DNA of 12,173 nt from an uncultured Planctomycetaceae bacterium. Its GTDB lineage: Bacteria; Planctomycetota; Planctomycetia; Planctomycetales; Planctomycetaceae. The position numbers were made by a program, and so were the translations under genes. Location of the stretch: contig CALFYU010000073.1 in assembly GCA_937952455.1 (NCBI GenBank), forward strand, positions 1 through 12,173. The letters run 5' to 3'. The notes beneath the pieces were generated by a model. That model did no database searches. It was not told the origin of the DNA and saw only the letters and a program-made list of their open reading frames with translations. Positions 1-8,257 of this stretch are shown piece after piece. Positions within the stretch are counted from its first letter, which is position 1. Each line of letters starts with the position of its first letter.

Positions 1-2
1 GC

Positions 3-1005
3 GAAACGTTGGCACATATCTCCAGCTTGCTTAAGGGGCTGCACTTTTTTCAGCAAGTCACCGAGACGCCCGGACTGGTGGCGCGGTCGGTTTTGCAGCG
101 TGATGAACCGATTCACCTGAACAAACATAAATACACCGCTCCCGACGGAACGGTCTACCACTTCCGCAGCGATCCGGCGAAGGGCACCTACAACCAGGTT
201 GTGTGCGGCTATGCCACATTGATGCTGCTGGCCTACAACGATTTGCCGGCGGAGGACCAGAAACTGGCGCTCGATGATTTGACCGCCGCGGTCTTGCATC
301 TGCTGGAACACGATTACCGCATCACCGATATCGACGGCAAACCGACCCCTTATGGCGACATGACGCCGGCGATCGGGCCGCAGGGGGTCCTCGGCGCCGC
401 TGAAGAGTCTGATCCACCCGCAAAAGATTGGCGGGAGTTCCCTGGTGAAAGGGATGAACGACCGGAACCACGTGACCAACGCGGCCTACGTCAGCTTGAT
501 GCTCGACCTGCATCAATCAGCGCGGGATCAAACGCAGATGGACGGGCCGTTTTTGTACCGCATGGGCCGCACGATGTATCACACGTTGCGGCGGATCGAA
601 AACGAGCGCAACAGCCTGTGCAATTTTATGTGGTGCGGGCTGTTGAGCCATCCGGGGGTGTTTCAAAACATGATCGCCGCGGACGAGCGGCAGCGCACGA
701 CGGCACAGCTCAACTACCTGCTATTCACGGGCATAGAGCAGTTGCGGCGTTTTCCTTTGGACCGCTTCAGCCGCGAAGGGGAGAACGTCGACGTGGACTA
801 CCCGATTTGGGCCGATGCGTTCAAACCAAACAATGGTTACATCTGGAAGAGCGACAGCCGTGAGGCTTGGAAGAGCACCGGCGAGCCGACGAACCAGATG
901 ACGTGCCACATCGACTACCTGTATGCCTATTGGCTGATGCGGTATTACCGGCTGGACGAGGTGCCGCAAGCCCGCGGGTGGCATGGTGAAGTGTTGGGGA
1001 AATGA
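3..1005 (+). pseudogene. Helical (toroid-like) protein of unknown function, 5' partial and frameshifted
   Basis: The reading frame is already open at the left edge (frame of position 3), so the N-terminus lies outside; the TTG at position 9 is probably internal. The first frame gives sensible protein to about residue GPQG near 387. Beyond that it turns into Arg/Pro-rich shadow sequence, while the next frame, closed by a TGA at 361, becomes sensible from about 388 and ends at TGA 1003-1005. Removing one G from the G5 run at 383-387 would join them as PQG-SSAPLKSL. The product is rich in amphipathic helices (GYATLMLLAYNDL; AAYVSLMLDLHQ; DYLYAYWLMRYYRLD), with repeated aromatic helices that recall alpha/alpha-toroid proteins. 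I do not recognise the family and assign no function. It converges on the SDR gene, 15 bp away. It could be a true pseudogene or an assembly indel. Confidence 0.65.
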
Positions 1006-1020
1006 GAACCGCGCGTCCGG

Positions 1021-1806
1021 TCAGATTTCCATCGGCCACGAGATGCCGGCGGAGATGCCGCCGTCGACGTACAACGTTTGACCGGTCATGAATGCGGAGG
1101 CTTTTGAAGCCAGAAAGATCGCCGTGCCGACCATGTCTTCCACCTCCGCCATTCGTTCCAGCGGCGTGTTCTCTTTGCCCCATTTGAGCATTTTGGGGTC
1201 GGACCACAATTTGCGAGTCAGGTCAGTGAGCGTAAAGCCGGGCGCGAGCGAATTCACACGGATGCCATAGCGGCCCCATTCCAGCGCCAGGCCCCGCGTC
1301 ATCATTTTCAATCCCGCTTTACTCATCGCGTACGGCAAGACCCCTTTGAGCGGCGCATAGGTATTGAGCGAATCGATGTTGATCTGCGCGCCGCTGCGCT
1401 GCTCGATCATCCGTTTTCCGACTTCCTGCGACATGAAGAAAGCTCCCTTGAGGTTCACGTCGACGATGAAGTCGTATTCTTCGACGGTGAATTTTTCGAC
1501 CGCCTGCCGTTTATTGACGCCGGCCACGTTGATCAACGTATCGATCCGCCCGAACGCGGACAGGATCGTGTCGACGCAGCAGCGGATTTCCTCGATTTGG
1601 AGGACGTCGCAGACGATCGGCGTAACGGTTTGGGCGTTCTGCGATAGTTCCTCGGCCGCCTTGGCCAGCGTTGCGTGGTCGCGGCCGGTAATGATGACCT
1701 TGGCGCCCCTCAGGGCGCAGCCGCGGGCCAGTTCGAAACCGATTCCCCGGCTGCCGCCGGAAACCAGCGTTACCTGATCGTCCACGGAAAAGAGTTCGTC
1801 TTGCAT
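1021..1806 (-). CDS. SDR-family NAD(P)-dependent oxidoreductase (gluconate 5-dehydrogenase / KduD-like)
   Basis: This is a classical short-chain dehydrogenase of 261 aa, cytoplasmic, with a single Rossmann domain. Numbered from the ATG at 1806, it has the nucleotide-binding motif SGGSRGIG (16-23) and TGRD after the second strand. It also has NVAG (93-96, where NNAG is usual), the structural Asn118, and the catalytic Ser146, Tyr159 and Lys163 (YAMSK). The tail contains PGF and the MTGQTLYVDGG segment typical of the family. Overall it most resembles sugar-acid or polyol oxidoreductases such as gluconate 5-dehydrogenase or 2-deoxy-D-gluconate 3-dehydrogenase, but the substrate cannot be read from sequence. 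An upstream ATG at 1842 would add 12 residues; I prefer 1806 because MQDELFSVDDQV matches normal family N-termini and a GAGA lies upstream. The gene appears monocistronic and diverges from the oxidase operon. Confidence 0.9.
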   Translation of the reverse strand: MQDELFSVDDQVTLVSGGSRGIGFELARGCALRGAKVIITGRDHATLAKAAEELSQNAQTVTPIVCDVLQIEEIRCCVDTILSAFGRIDTLINVAGVNKRQAVEKFTVEEYDFIVDVNLKGAFFMSQEVGKRMIEQRSGAQINIDSLNTYAPLKGVLPYAMSKAGLKMMTRGLALEWGRYGIRVNSLAPGFTLTDLTRKLWSDPKMLKWGKENTPLERMAEVEDMVGTAIFLASKASAFMTGQTLYVDGGISAGISWPMEI

Positions 1807-1893
1807 GGTGATGTCTCGTTGTGTGGGGACATGATCGGGCATTCATTCTGATTGCAAAAACCCAGAATACCAAACCCGCCGCCGCCGCGTCAG

Positions 1894-1912
1894 CCCCCGG
1901 CTCTGCCGGGGG
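1894..1912. repeat. Perfect GC-rich hairpin in a divergent intergenic region
   Basis: An 8-bp perfect inverted repeat (CCCCCGGC / GCCGGGGG) is separated by a 3-nt TCT loop. It sits between the 5' ends of the SDR gene and the oxidase operon, so it is not at the 3' end of a gene as an intrinsic terminator would be, and no T-run follows it on either strand. It could be a dispersed palindromic repeat unit, a structured leader of either transcript, or a transcription barrier. Confidence 0.6.
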
Positions 1913-2027
1913 GTCGCGCGCGTGATGATCGCGCAAGATTGAGAACTCGCCGCCGCACGAATTCCTGATATCGATAATCTCGCCCCGACGAGAAAACCAC
2001 GCATGTATTCATTGGGTCCGCTTGCCT

Positions 2028-2037
2028 AGAATATTCT
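2028..2037. promoter_or_regulatory. 10-bp perfect palindrome upstream of the oxidase operon
   Basis: AGAATATTCT is a perfect palindrome ending 24 bp before the ATG of oxidase subunit I. The overlapping TAGAAT (2027-2032) resembles a -10 element, but I see no convincing -35 at 16-18 bp. It may be an operator half-site pair or the -10 region of the operon promoter; 10-bp palindromes also arise by chance. Confidence 0.25.
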
Positions 2038-2050
2038 GCAACGAGACCCC

Positions 2051-2055
2051 GGAGG
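2051..2055 (+). promoter_or_regulatory. Shine-Dalgarno of oxidase subunit I
   Basis: GGAGG lies 6 nt before the ATG at 2062 and fixes that codon as the start. Confidence 0.8.
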
Positions 2056-2061
2056 ACCGCC

Positions 2062-3465
2062 ATGGATTTCCCGTACTATCCCATCAACGATTTCGGCCCG
2101 CTGATGAAAGGGCTTGTGATCGGCGCGCTGGGGATCTTGCACGTGTTTCTCGCCCAATTTGCGATCGGGGGCGGGATGTTGATGTGCTATTTCCAATGGC
2201 TGGCCAGCAGCGGTCGCTGTGCCCCGGCGCGGCAGTTTATCGACGGCTTCTTCAAGTTTCTCGTGCTGGTGAGCTTCATCCTGGGGGCGATCACCGGCGT
2301 GGGAATGTGGTTCACGTCGATTCAAATCAGTCCCCGTACGATCGGCATGATGGTGGGCGACTTTCACTGGGTCTGGGCGGTGGAGTGGACTTTCTTCTGT
2401 CTGGAGATCGTCGCCGGCTATTGCTTTTATCGCTATGGGACGCGTTTGGACGATGCGGCGCGGATGACTCTATTGGTGCTGTATGCCGTTGCCGCCTGGG
2501 GCAGCCTGTTTTGGATCAACGGCATTTTGTCGTGGCAGTTGACGCCGGGCCGCTGGCTGGAAACGCATTCGATTTGGGACGGATTCTTCAATCCCAGCTT
2601 TTGGCCCTCCCTGCTGTATCGCACGCTGGTATCGATGACGATTGCCGCGCTGGTGGCCTGCGTGGTGATCAACGCCATGCCCCGTTTTGACCGAGAAAGG
2701 CGGACGATTTTGATTCACCGCGCGGCACATTTCCTATTGCCGATGATCTTCATGCCGGTGTTGGGCGTCTGGTACTTGATGAGTTGGCCGGCCGAGAGCC
2801 GCGCGTGGGTCACCGGGGGGAGTCCGGCGATGTCGATGTTTTTGGCGATTGGCGTCGGTTCGTCGCTGTTGGTTGGGGCGTATGCGTTGTTCGCGATCTG
2901 GTGGGGCAAGCTGTATATCAACGGGGCCACCGCCACGCTGCTATGCGCCCTGGCGCTGGCGGCGACGGCTGGGGGGGAATTCGTCCGCGAAGGGGCGCGC
3001 AAGCCGTTTACCGTACGCGACGTGTTGTATTCCAACTCGATCTTGCCGGGCGAGATTGCGCAACTGCGGCAGGTCGGCTCGGTGTCGGAGGATCCATTTC
3101 CTCTGCGCGACGCCGCCGATTATCCCACGCAACGGTTGCAGTTGGGAGCCAAGGTGTTTCGCCTGCAATGCAGCATCTGCCACACGATGCGGGGCGTAAA
3201 CGGACTGGTGGAGTTAACCGGTAGCTGGTCCGACGATCAACGGCGGCTGATGATCGCGCAGTTGCAGCGGACCAAGCCATTCATGCCGCCGTTTTCCGGA
3301 TCGGCGGTGGAATTGGAATCACTGGTGCAATTGATCGCCTGGGAAGCCGCCGGGCGGCCGCCGGGGGCCACCGATGCGACATTGGACGCCGAGACGCTCG
3401 CGCGGATTCAAAATTGGCTGGACGAAGCGGGTACTCTTCCGGCGTCGGGGCACTCCCAGAATTGA
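2062..3465 (+). CDS. Cytochrome bd-superfamily oxidase subunit I-like protein with C-terminal cytochrome c domain
   Basis: This 467-aa protein has about eight membrane helices (first third to residue ~305) followed by a periplasmic-type cytochrome c domain (about 345-460). CydA-like signs are His27 in helix 1 (position of the E. coli His19 ligand), acidic residues Glu108 and Glu115 after GD (position of the E99/E107 pair, spacing one shorter), and EGARKPF at 310-316, aligning with the ExGRQPW motif that carries Glu445. The segment NPSFWPSLLYRT (177-188) aligns with the CydA stretch carrying the haem b558 ligand His186, but here the residue is Tyr186. The region expected to carry Met393 also lacks an obvious equivalent, and there is no long Q-loop. 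The c-type haem site is CSICH (370-374) with Met408 in FMPPF as likely distal ligand. I infer a membrane oxygen reductase fed through its own haem c. It is co-transcribed with the next gene, 13 bp downstream. My ligand alignment was made by eye. Confidence 0.75.
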   Translation: MDFPYYPINDFGPLMKGLVIGALGILHVFLAQFAIGGGMLMCYFQWLASSGRCAPARQFIDGFFKFLVLVSFILGAITGVGMWFTSIQISPRTIGMMVGDFHWVWAVEWTFFCLEIVAGYCFYRYGTRLDDAARMTLLVLYAVAAWGSLFWINGILSWQLTPGRWLETHSIWDGFFNPSFWPSLLYRTLVSMTIAALVACVVINAMPRFDRERRTILIHRAAHFLLPMIFMPVLGVWYLMSWPAESRAWVTGGSPAMSMFLAIGVGSSLLVGAYALFAIWWGKLYINGATATLLCALALAATAGGEFVREGARKPFTVRDVLYSNSILPGEIAQLRQVGSVSEDPFPLRDAADYPTQRLQLGAKVFRLQCSICHTMRGVNGLVELTGSWSDDQRRLMIAQLQRTKPFMPPFSGSAVELESLVQLIAWEAAGRPPGATDATLDAETLARIQNWLDEAGTLPASGHSQN

Positions 3466-3467
3466 TC

Positions 3468-3471
3468 GAGG
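3468..3471 (+). promoter_or_regulatory. Shine-Dalgarno deciding the start of oxidase subunit II
   Basis: GAGG lies 7 nt before the ATG at 3479. This supports 3479 rather than earlier in-frame start codons that would overlap the subunit I coding region by about 90 bp. Confidence 0.65.
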
Positions 3472-3478
3472 CGAACGC

Positions 3479-4576
3479 ATGTTGTCCATGTTTCCGATCG
3501 GCTTGCCGTGGCCCACGGTGATGTACCTTGTGCTGTACATCGTCACGCTGATCATCCACGTTGTGTTCATGAATTATGTGCTGGCCGGCTCCTGGTATTT
3601 GGTGTCGATCAGCCTGTTTGAACGGCGGACGGCCGATCAACTGCCGTCGCTGGTGGCGGGGACGCTGCGGGAATGGCTGCCGTTCATGCTCAGTGCGGCG
3701 ATCACGGCGGGCATCGCTCCGCTGTTGTTCGTGCAGATCCTCTATAAACGGAATTTCTACACCGCCAACTTGCTGTTGTTTCATCGGTGGATGGCCATTC
3801 TGCCGGTGCTGATCGTGGCGTTTTATTTGCTCTACATCTGGAAGGCCAAACGCGTGCAAGCCTGGCCGCGATTAATCACGTTTCCGCTGGGGCTGCTGAC
3901 CTTTTCCGGATTCGCGTTCATTGCCTGGTCTTGGACGGAAAACCATTTGCTGTCCATCAACCCTGGAGCCTGGGCGGAGCATTATGCGGACGGCGATATG
4001 ATGTACCGCTCGCGCGAGGTCTTGCCGCGACTGGCGGTGTGGTTCGCCGGCAGTTTTCCGACATTGGCGCTGGTTCTCGGTTGGCAGTTGTGGTACTTGC
4101 AGCGCGACGTGCCGGATGAGGAGACGGTCGGCCGGCATCGAATGTCGCTGCTGGCGCTTTCGGGATTGATCACGGCGGCGATTGCGGTTGCACTTTATGG
4201 CGTCGCGCTGCCGCCGGAGGTCCGCGAGGCCGTCACGGGGAGCATGGGTTGGCCGTATGTATTTCTGGCCGGATGCGGCTGGGGCGTGCAATTCGCCTCC
4301 TGGCTGCAAATCCGCCGTTCACCACGGCTGGAAAAGATCTGGCTGGCGACGGCGTCGGCGGGGTTATTGATGACGCTCGTCGGAGTGGCCATGATCCGCG
4401 AAATCATCCGCTGGTTCCGGCTGGATGGGAACGCGTTGTTCCCGCTGCACGAACAGTCCGCCGGCGTGGGTGGATTGCCGCTGTTTCTGGTGTTCTTCGT
4501 AGTCAATGCCGCTCTGGTGGCCTATTGCATCATCCGTGTGCGACGCGGCCTGGCGGCCGGAGCGTCGGCGAGCTGA
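3479..4576 (+). CDS. CydA-like membrane subunit II of the bd-superfamily oxidase
   Basis: This 365-aa integral membrane protein has about eight helices and no haem c motif. It begins 13 bp after subunit I with its own GAGG. It reads as a diverged paralogue of subunit I. His27 of helix 1 (TLIIHVVFMNYVLAG) falls at the same residue number as His27 of subunit I (ILHVFLAQFAIGGG). The next helix SAAITAGIAPLLFVQ parallels GAITGVGMWFTSIQ. Further on, NPGAWAEHYADGD followed by a Ser/Arg-rich turn into a helix parallels the NPSFWPSLLYR region. The helix-3 glutamates are absent (HRWMAILPVLIVAFYLLYI), so it probably does not hold the catalytic haem pair and may act as a structural or electron-transfer partner. 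I see no clear CydB similarity. Its stop lies 2 bp from the stop of the convergent GT-C gene. Confidence 0.7.
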   Translation: MLSMFPIGLPWPTVMYLVLYIVTLIIHVVFMNYVLAGSWYLVSISLFERRTADQLPSLVAGTLREWLPFMLSAAITAGIAPLLFVQILYKRNFYTANLLLFHRWMAILPVLIVAFYLLYIWKAKRVQAWPRLITFPLGLLTFSGFAFIAWSWTENHLLSINPGAWAEHYADGDMMYRSREVLPRLAVWFAGSFPTLALVLGWQLWYLQRDVPDEETVGRHRMSLLALSGLITAAIAVALYGVALPPEVREAVTGSMGWPYVFLAGCGWGVQFASWLQIRRSPRLEKIWLATASAGLLMTLVGVAMIREIIRWFRLDGNALFPLHEQSAGVGGLPLFLVFFVVNAALVAYCIIRVRRGLAAGASAS

Positions 4577-4578
4577 AC

Positions 4579-6222
4579 TTAGTAGTCCGGCGTGTATTCA
4601 TAGATTTGCACCGCGTCGTTGGCGTACTTGAGCGAAAGTCCGGGAATTTCTGGCATTGCGGCCGATCCAGGTGGTCGTTCGTTTGGTCCAACGTAAACCC
4701 AATCGACGCCAAGGGAGTCGAGGAATGCCTTGGTTTCGTCCGGTTTCATGTGCTGGTCGTAAAAACGTTCGACGGCGGCAGACATGTCGTGAACGCGGGG
4801 GGTGACGGACCAATGGCCGAGGACCATGCGGGCGGAGACTCGTTTGGCCATCCGGTTTCCCGTGGTCAGCGAGCTTAGGACGACGTCGGACTCATTGCTG
4901 TGGCGGCTTAACCAGTCAAACGCGTCGGCGTCGGTCGCGGCAATGTAGTGGTCGGGAAACGATCGCAGATTATAAAGCGTCTTCAAAACCCAAATGACGC
5001 TTCCCAGCGCAACGATTGCAATTAAAGCGGCCAAGGCGCCGATGAAAATTGATTTACGACTGTTCTTCAACTTGGCCCGGAACGCATCAAGCAACGGCAT
5101 CCCTAAAATGACCATGGGGGAGACGAGCGTAATTCCAAACACCGGGCTATAGGGCAAAAAACTGAACAGCGGCAGTTTGTGGGCATGTACCAGCATCAGT
5201 CCGCCGGCAATCCAGATACAAAGCAGCCAGTCGCTCGGAGCGTTGAGCGGATATCGGCGGACAAGGCACAATCGCCCCGCGCAGAGCAGCCCGATCGCAC
5301 CGAAACTGAACAGGTGCCAGAACAAGGGCAGCTCTTTGACGGCTCCTTGGCTGGCCCAGTATTTGAAGACCGGGTGAAAATGGAACAGGTAGACGTAATA
5401 GCCGATCAGCAGAGCAATCGCGATCAAGGGGATCGCGCGACGGCCGAGCTTCTTCCAGCAAAACACGCGCGTGACGGTGAAGTCGACCAAACAAAACAAG
5501 GGGATGACGCCGGTCAGCAGAATCAAGTCATACGGTCGGATCATCCCGTGCAGCACGGCTATCGCGGCAGCGCACGCATACCAGCGGAGGTTGGCCGTTT
5601 GTTCGCCCCTCACAAAGGCTGCGAGAAATAGCAGCGACAAACCGTGCGACAATGACAGATGTGGATTGATTAAGATTTGTCCGAACGGATAGATGGCGTC
5701 CGACAAGTCGAGCATCGCGTCCGGCCATTTTGTCGTCAGCCCCGACTTTTCCAGGATCAGGAAGACCCACCCGAACCCGCAGCCGAATACCGCCAACAGT
5801 AGGGCGATTCGCCGTTGAAACTCTGAACGCAACGACACGCAGGCCAGACTCCAAAACCCGAACACCAGCACCGCCGCCCCGACGGCCCTCCAGATGGAAT
5901 AGGCCCAGCGGTCCGACCCGCCCAGCACGGCCATCAGCCGCCCGACAACCAGCCATTCCAGATTGAAGAGCGCCGGCTGGTGAGCGACATGCGTCAGCCG
6001 GTTTGTAAACAACCAATGTCCATCGGCGCTTTGGCGGATGAAGGAGAAATACATGTTCTGGTCGTCATCGGTCCCCACGAACCCGTCAAACACGGCTCCC
6101 GGCGGAGCATTGTGATAGCCATAGAAATACAGGCATTCTGTGACTGCGAAGACGACGAAGAAGACAACGACCGGCCACCAGGGGATCGCTCTTCTGAATT
6201 GCAAGGCTTGCCTGTCAGTCAT
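4579..6222 (-). CDS. GT-C-like multi-membrane glycosyltransferase-type protein
   Basis: This 547-aa protein has a cytoplasmic N-terminus, a first helix at about 15-35, then an acidic motif GTDDDQ (50-55) in the first outer loop. That placement is the Asp-rich catalytic loop expected in GT-C enzymes such as the PMT/ArnT type, which use lipid-phosphate sugar donors. About ten more hydrophobic helices follow to near residue 415. The soluble C-terminal part (about 425-547) contains DWVYVGPNERPPG and resembles the extracytoplasmic C-terminal domains of this group. Acceptor and donor are unknown. The start is an ATG at 6222 with a weak GAGA upstream. It diverges from a second GT-C-like gene, and the pair may act on the same surface glycan. 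It is intact, with no sign of transfer. It could also be a membrane polymerase or ligase of the same fold. Confidence 0.7.
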   Translation of the reverse strand: MTDRQALQFRRAIPWWPVVVFFVVFAVTECLYFYGYHNAPPGAVFDGFVGTDDDQNMYFSFIRQSADGHWLFTNRLTHVAHQPALFNLEWLVVGRLMAVLGGSDRWAYSIWRAVGAAVLVFGFWSLACVSLRSEFQRRIALLLAVFGCGFGWVFLILEKSGLTTKWPDAMLDLSDAIYPFGQILINPHLSLSHGLSLLFLAAFVRGEQTANLRWYACAAAIAVLHGMIRPYDLILLTGVIPLFCLVDFTVTRVFCWKKLGRRAIPLIAIALLIGYYVYLFHFHPVFKYWASQGAVKELPLFWHLFSFGAIGLLCAGRLCLVRRYPLNAPSDWLLCIWIAGGLMLVHAHKLPLFSFLPYSPVFGITLVSPMVILGMPLLDAFRAKLKNSRKSIFIGALAALIAIVALGSVIWVLKTLYNLRSFPDHYIAATDADAFDWLSRHSNESDVVLSSLTTGNRMAKRVSARMVLGHWSVTPRVHDMSAAVERFYDQHMKPDETKAFLDSLGVDWVYVGPNERPPGSAAMPEIPGLSLKYANDAVQIYEYTPDY

Positions 6223-6279
6223 TGCGTCTCGCCGGTTTGCCGCCGCTACGGTTGTCGTTTGAATGATGTTCCGGGACCA

Positions 6280-6480
6280 TCAAATTCCATTGCCGTTGTC
6301 TTGCCGGGCATCCTGGTTCTTGAAGAACTCATAAACGTCGGCGTATGCTGTCGAGGGATCGCCCAGGGCGGACATCATGCGCAAGAATACGTCAATCCCC
6401 TGCCGCGTTCCAGTCGGCGGCAGCACGGCGACCGACGCGGCCAATACGTAACTATTGCGAATCGACCCCCGTACGAACAC
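6280..6480 (-). CDS. Possible small protein, uncertain
   Basis: A 66-codon frame runs on the minus strand from a GTG at 6480, preceded by a G-rich stretch, to TGA at 6280-6282. The second half (GIDVFLRMMSALGDPSTAY, then VYEFFKNQDARQDNGNGI) has ordinary protein composition and does not look like an Arg/Pro-rich shadow. It lies in the 232-bp space between two divergent GT-C-like genes and overlaps the first 26 bp of the plus-strand one. It is in line with the downstream minus-strand GT-C-like gene, 57 bp before its start. I do not recognise it. It could be a small co-transcribed protein, a remnant, or chance. Confidence 0.2.
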   Translation of the reverse strand: MFVRGSIRNSYVLAASVAVLPPTGTRQGIDVFLRMMSALGDPSTAYADVYEFFKNQDARQDNGNGI

Positions 6481-8257
6481 GCCCCCCAAGCAGCCTTCCT
6501 CCCGTTGCGGCGAATTGCGGACGAGTTGCGGGTATCTCTTGGCTCTGACAGCGACCTGGGTCGTGCTGGCAATTGTCGTCAACCCGGTCGCGGATTTTCC
6601 GCTGAACGACGATTGGTCCTATACCCGCACGGTGCGGACGCTGGTGGAGACGCACACGCTGCACTTTGACGACTGGGGTGCTCCCACGCTCTTCACGCAG
6701 GTGCTCTATGGGGCGCTCTTTTGTTGGACCTTTGGATTTTCGTTCACGGTGCTGCGGGTCTCGGCGCTGGTAGCGGGCTTGGCCGGCGTGATGGGAGTCT
6801 ATGTGCTGCTGCGAGAAATCGACGTCCGCCGCGGCACGGCGTTTGTGGGATGCCTCACGCTGATGCTCAATCCGATCTACTTTCTGCATTCGTTCATGTT
6901 CATGACGGACATTCCGTTCACGACCCTCGGGATCTGGTCGACCGCGTTTTTTGTGAGGGCTTTGCGACTCGACTCCTACAAAGCGGTGATGATTGCGACT
7001 TTTCTCAGTTGCGCCGCGACGCTCGTGCGTCAAGTGGGGATTGCCATTCCGCTGGGCTATGCGATCAGCCTGGTTCTCACAAGCAAGCTTTCGACGAAGA
7101 CGCTCGTCCGCGCCGCGTTGCCGGCGGTGATCACAATTGCGGTGCTCATGGGATACAACGCCTGCATCGCTTATCTCGACATTGCGTCGGAGGCGCTTGG
7201 ATTGAAGCAGCGCGAAATCGGTCTGAGGTTGGAGCACGACGGACTCGTGGCATTTATCGTGCGCTGGCTGATCATGGCGGTGTTCCTGACGCTCTATGCC
7301 GGGTTGTTCACGTTGCCGTTTTCCTCCGCGTTATTGTCGCGGACGTGGCGTCGATGTCTGTCCGATCGGTCTCATGTTGCCGTAACCTCCGCGGCCGGTT
7401 TGGCATTCATCGTCTACTTGGCGAGATGCTTTTATCGCAATCGGCATATGCCGTTTTTGGGCGATACGATGAATCACGCCGGACTGGGTGCGGCGACGAT
7501 GGTCAATCCCCGGGACTGGTACAAGCTGGCGGAAGGCCGGCTGAACTATTACTGGGAGATGCTCACCGTGGGAGCAGGAGCAGGAACACTGATTTTGGTG
7601 CTGCTGATGTCGTTCGCCGTGATCGAAATCTTCCGTCGCCGCCTTCCGCGAGATCACTTTCTAATTCGCGTGGCCCTGTTCGCGTTGTTTGCCGCCGGGA
7701 TCTATATGGGTCCCGTGGCGATGGTCGTAGTGTTCGACCGGTATGTGCTGATGCTCATCCCGCTGGGGATCCTGCTGCTCGGTGCGTGCGCACAATTGGC
7801 CTTGACCGAAACCCACGCGCCGAGTTTTTTCTGGCATTTCGTCGTCGCGGTCCTGCTGACGGCCTTCGGAGTGTTTGCTGTGGCGGGAACGCATGATTTT
7901 CTGTCGTGGAATCGCGCCCGGTGGCAGGCGGTCAATGAATTGATCTACGAGCAGGGCATTCCGCCCGAGTCCATTGATGGCGGCTTCGAGGTCTCAGGCT
8001 GGTTCCTGTTTCATCGAGATGAAAAAATGCGTGCCAAATGGAATGACCCGACTCAGATGTTTGTCGAGCCTCCGCCAGAGGGTCAACCACCGGCGCTCTT
8101 CTTTCGCTTGGCGACCCCGGACTACATTGTCGCGTTTGAGCCGGACGAGGTTTCAGAATTCGGGGAATCCGCGAGGATCATCGCAAGATATCCCTATCGG
8201 AGCTGGCTGTTGCGGCGCGAGGGGACAATCGTCGTGCTGCAGATGGGCGACCGTTAG
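6455..8257 (+). CDS. GT-C-like multi-membrane glycosyltransferase-type protein
   Basis: This protein is up to 600 aa. It has a short hydrophilic N-terminus, helix 1 at about 27-45, then PLNDDW (49-54) in the first outer loop, matching the Asp motif of GT-C/PMT-type enzymes. About ten further helices reach to roughly residue 485, followed by a soluble C-terminal domain (from about 490) ending RREGTIVVLQMGDR. Likely role: transfer of a sugar from a lipid-phosphate donor on the outer face of the membrane. The start is uncertain: TTG 6455 is the first start codon after an in-frame TAA at 6449-6451, and no Shine-Dalgarno is evident. Other TTG codons about 20-25 residues in would still keep helix 1. 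It shares the length class, acidic loop and layout of the divergent gene at 4579-6222, but I see little close identity, so they are not recent duplicates. Confidence 0.7.
   Translation: MRIDPRTNTPPKQPSSRCGELRTSCGYLLALTATWVVLAIVVNPVADFPLNDDWSYTRTVRTLVETHTLHFDDWGAPTLFTQVLYGALFCWTFGFSFTVLRVSALVAGLAGVMGVYVLLREIDVRRGTAFVGCLTLMLNPIYFLHSFMFMTDIPFTTLGIWSTAFFVRALRLDSYKAVMIATFLSCAATLVRQVGIAIPLGYAISLVLTSKLSTKTLVRAALPAVITIAVLMGYNACIAYLDIASEALGLKQREIGLRLEHDGLVAFIVRWLIMAVFLTLYAGLFTLPFSSALLSRTWRRCLSDRSHVAVTSAAGLAFIVYLARCFYRNRHMPFLGDTMNHAGLGAATMVNPRDWYKLAEGRLNYYWEMLTVGAGAGTLILVLLMSFAVIEIFRRRLPRDHFLIRVALFALFAAGIYMGPVAMVVVFDRYVLMLIPLGILLLGACAQLALTETHAPSFFWHFVVAVLLTAFGVFAVAGTHDFLSWNRARWQAVNELIYEQGIPPESIDGGFEVSGWFLFHRDEKMRAKWNDPTQMFVEPPPEGQPPALFFRLATPDYIVAFEPDEVSEFGESARIIARYPYRSWLLRREGTIVVLQMGDR

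Noticed and set aside
6452..7237. Minus-strand frame of 261 codons opposite the second GT-C-like gene
   Set aside because: Its His/Arg/Gln-rich product is typical of the complement of hydrophobic membrane codons. The plus strand has a clear membrane protein.
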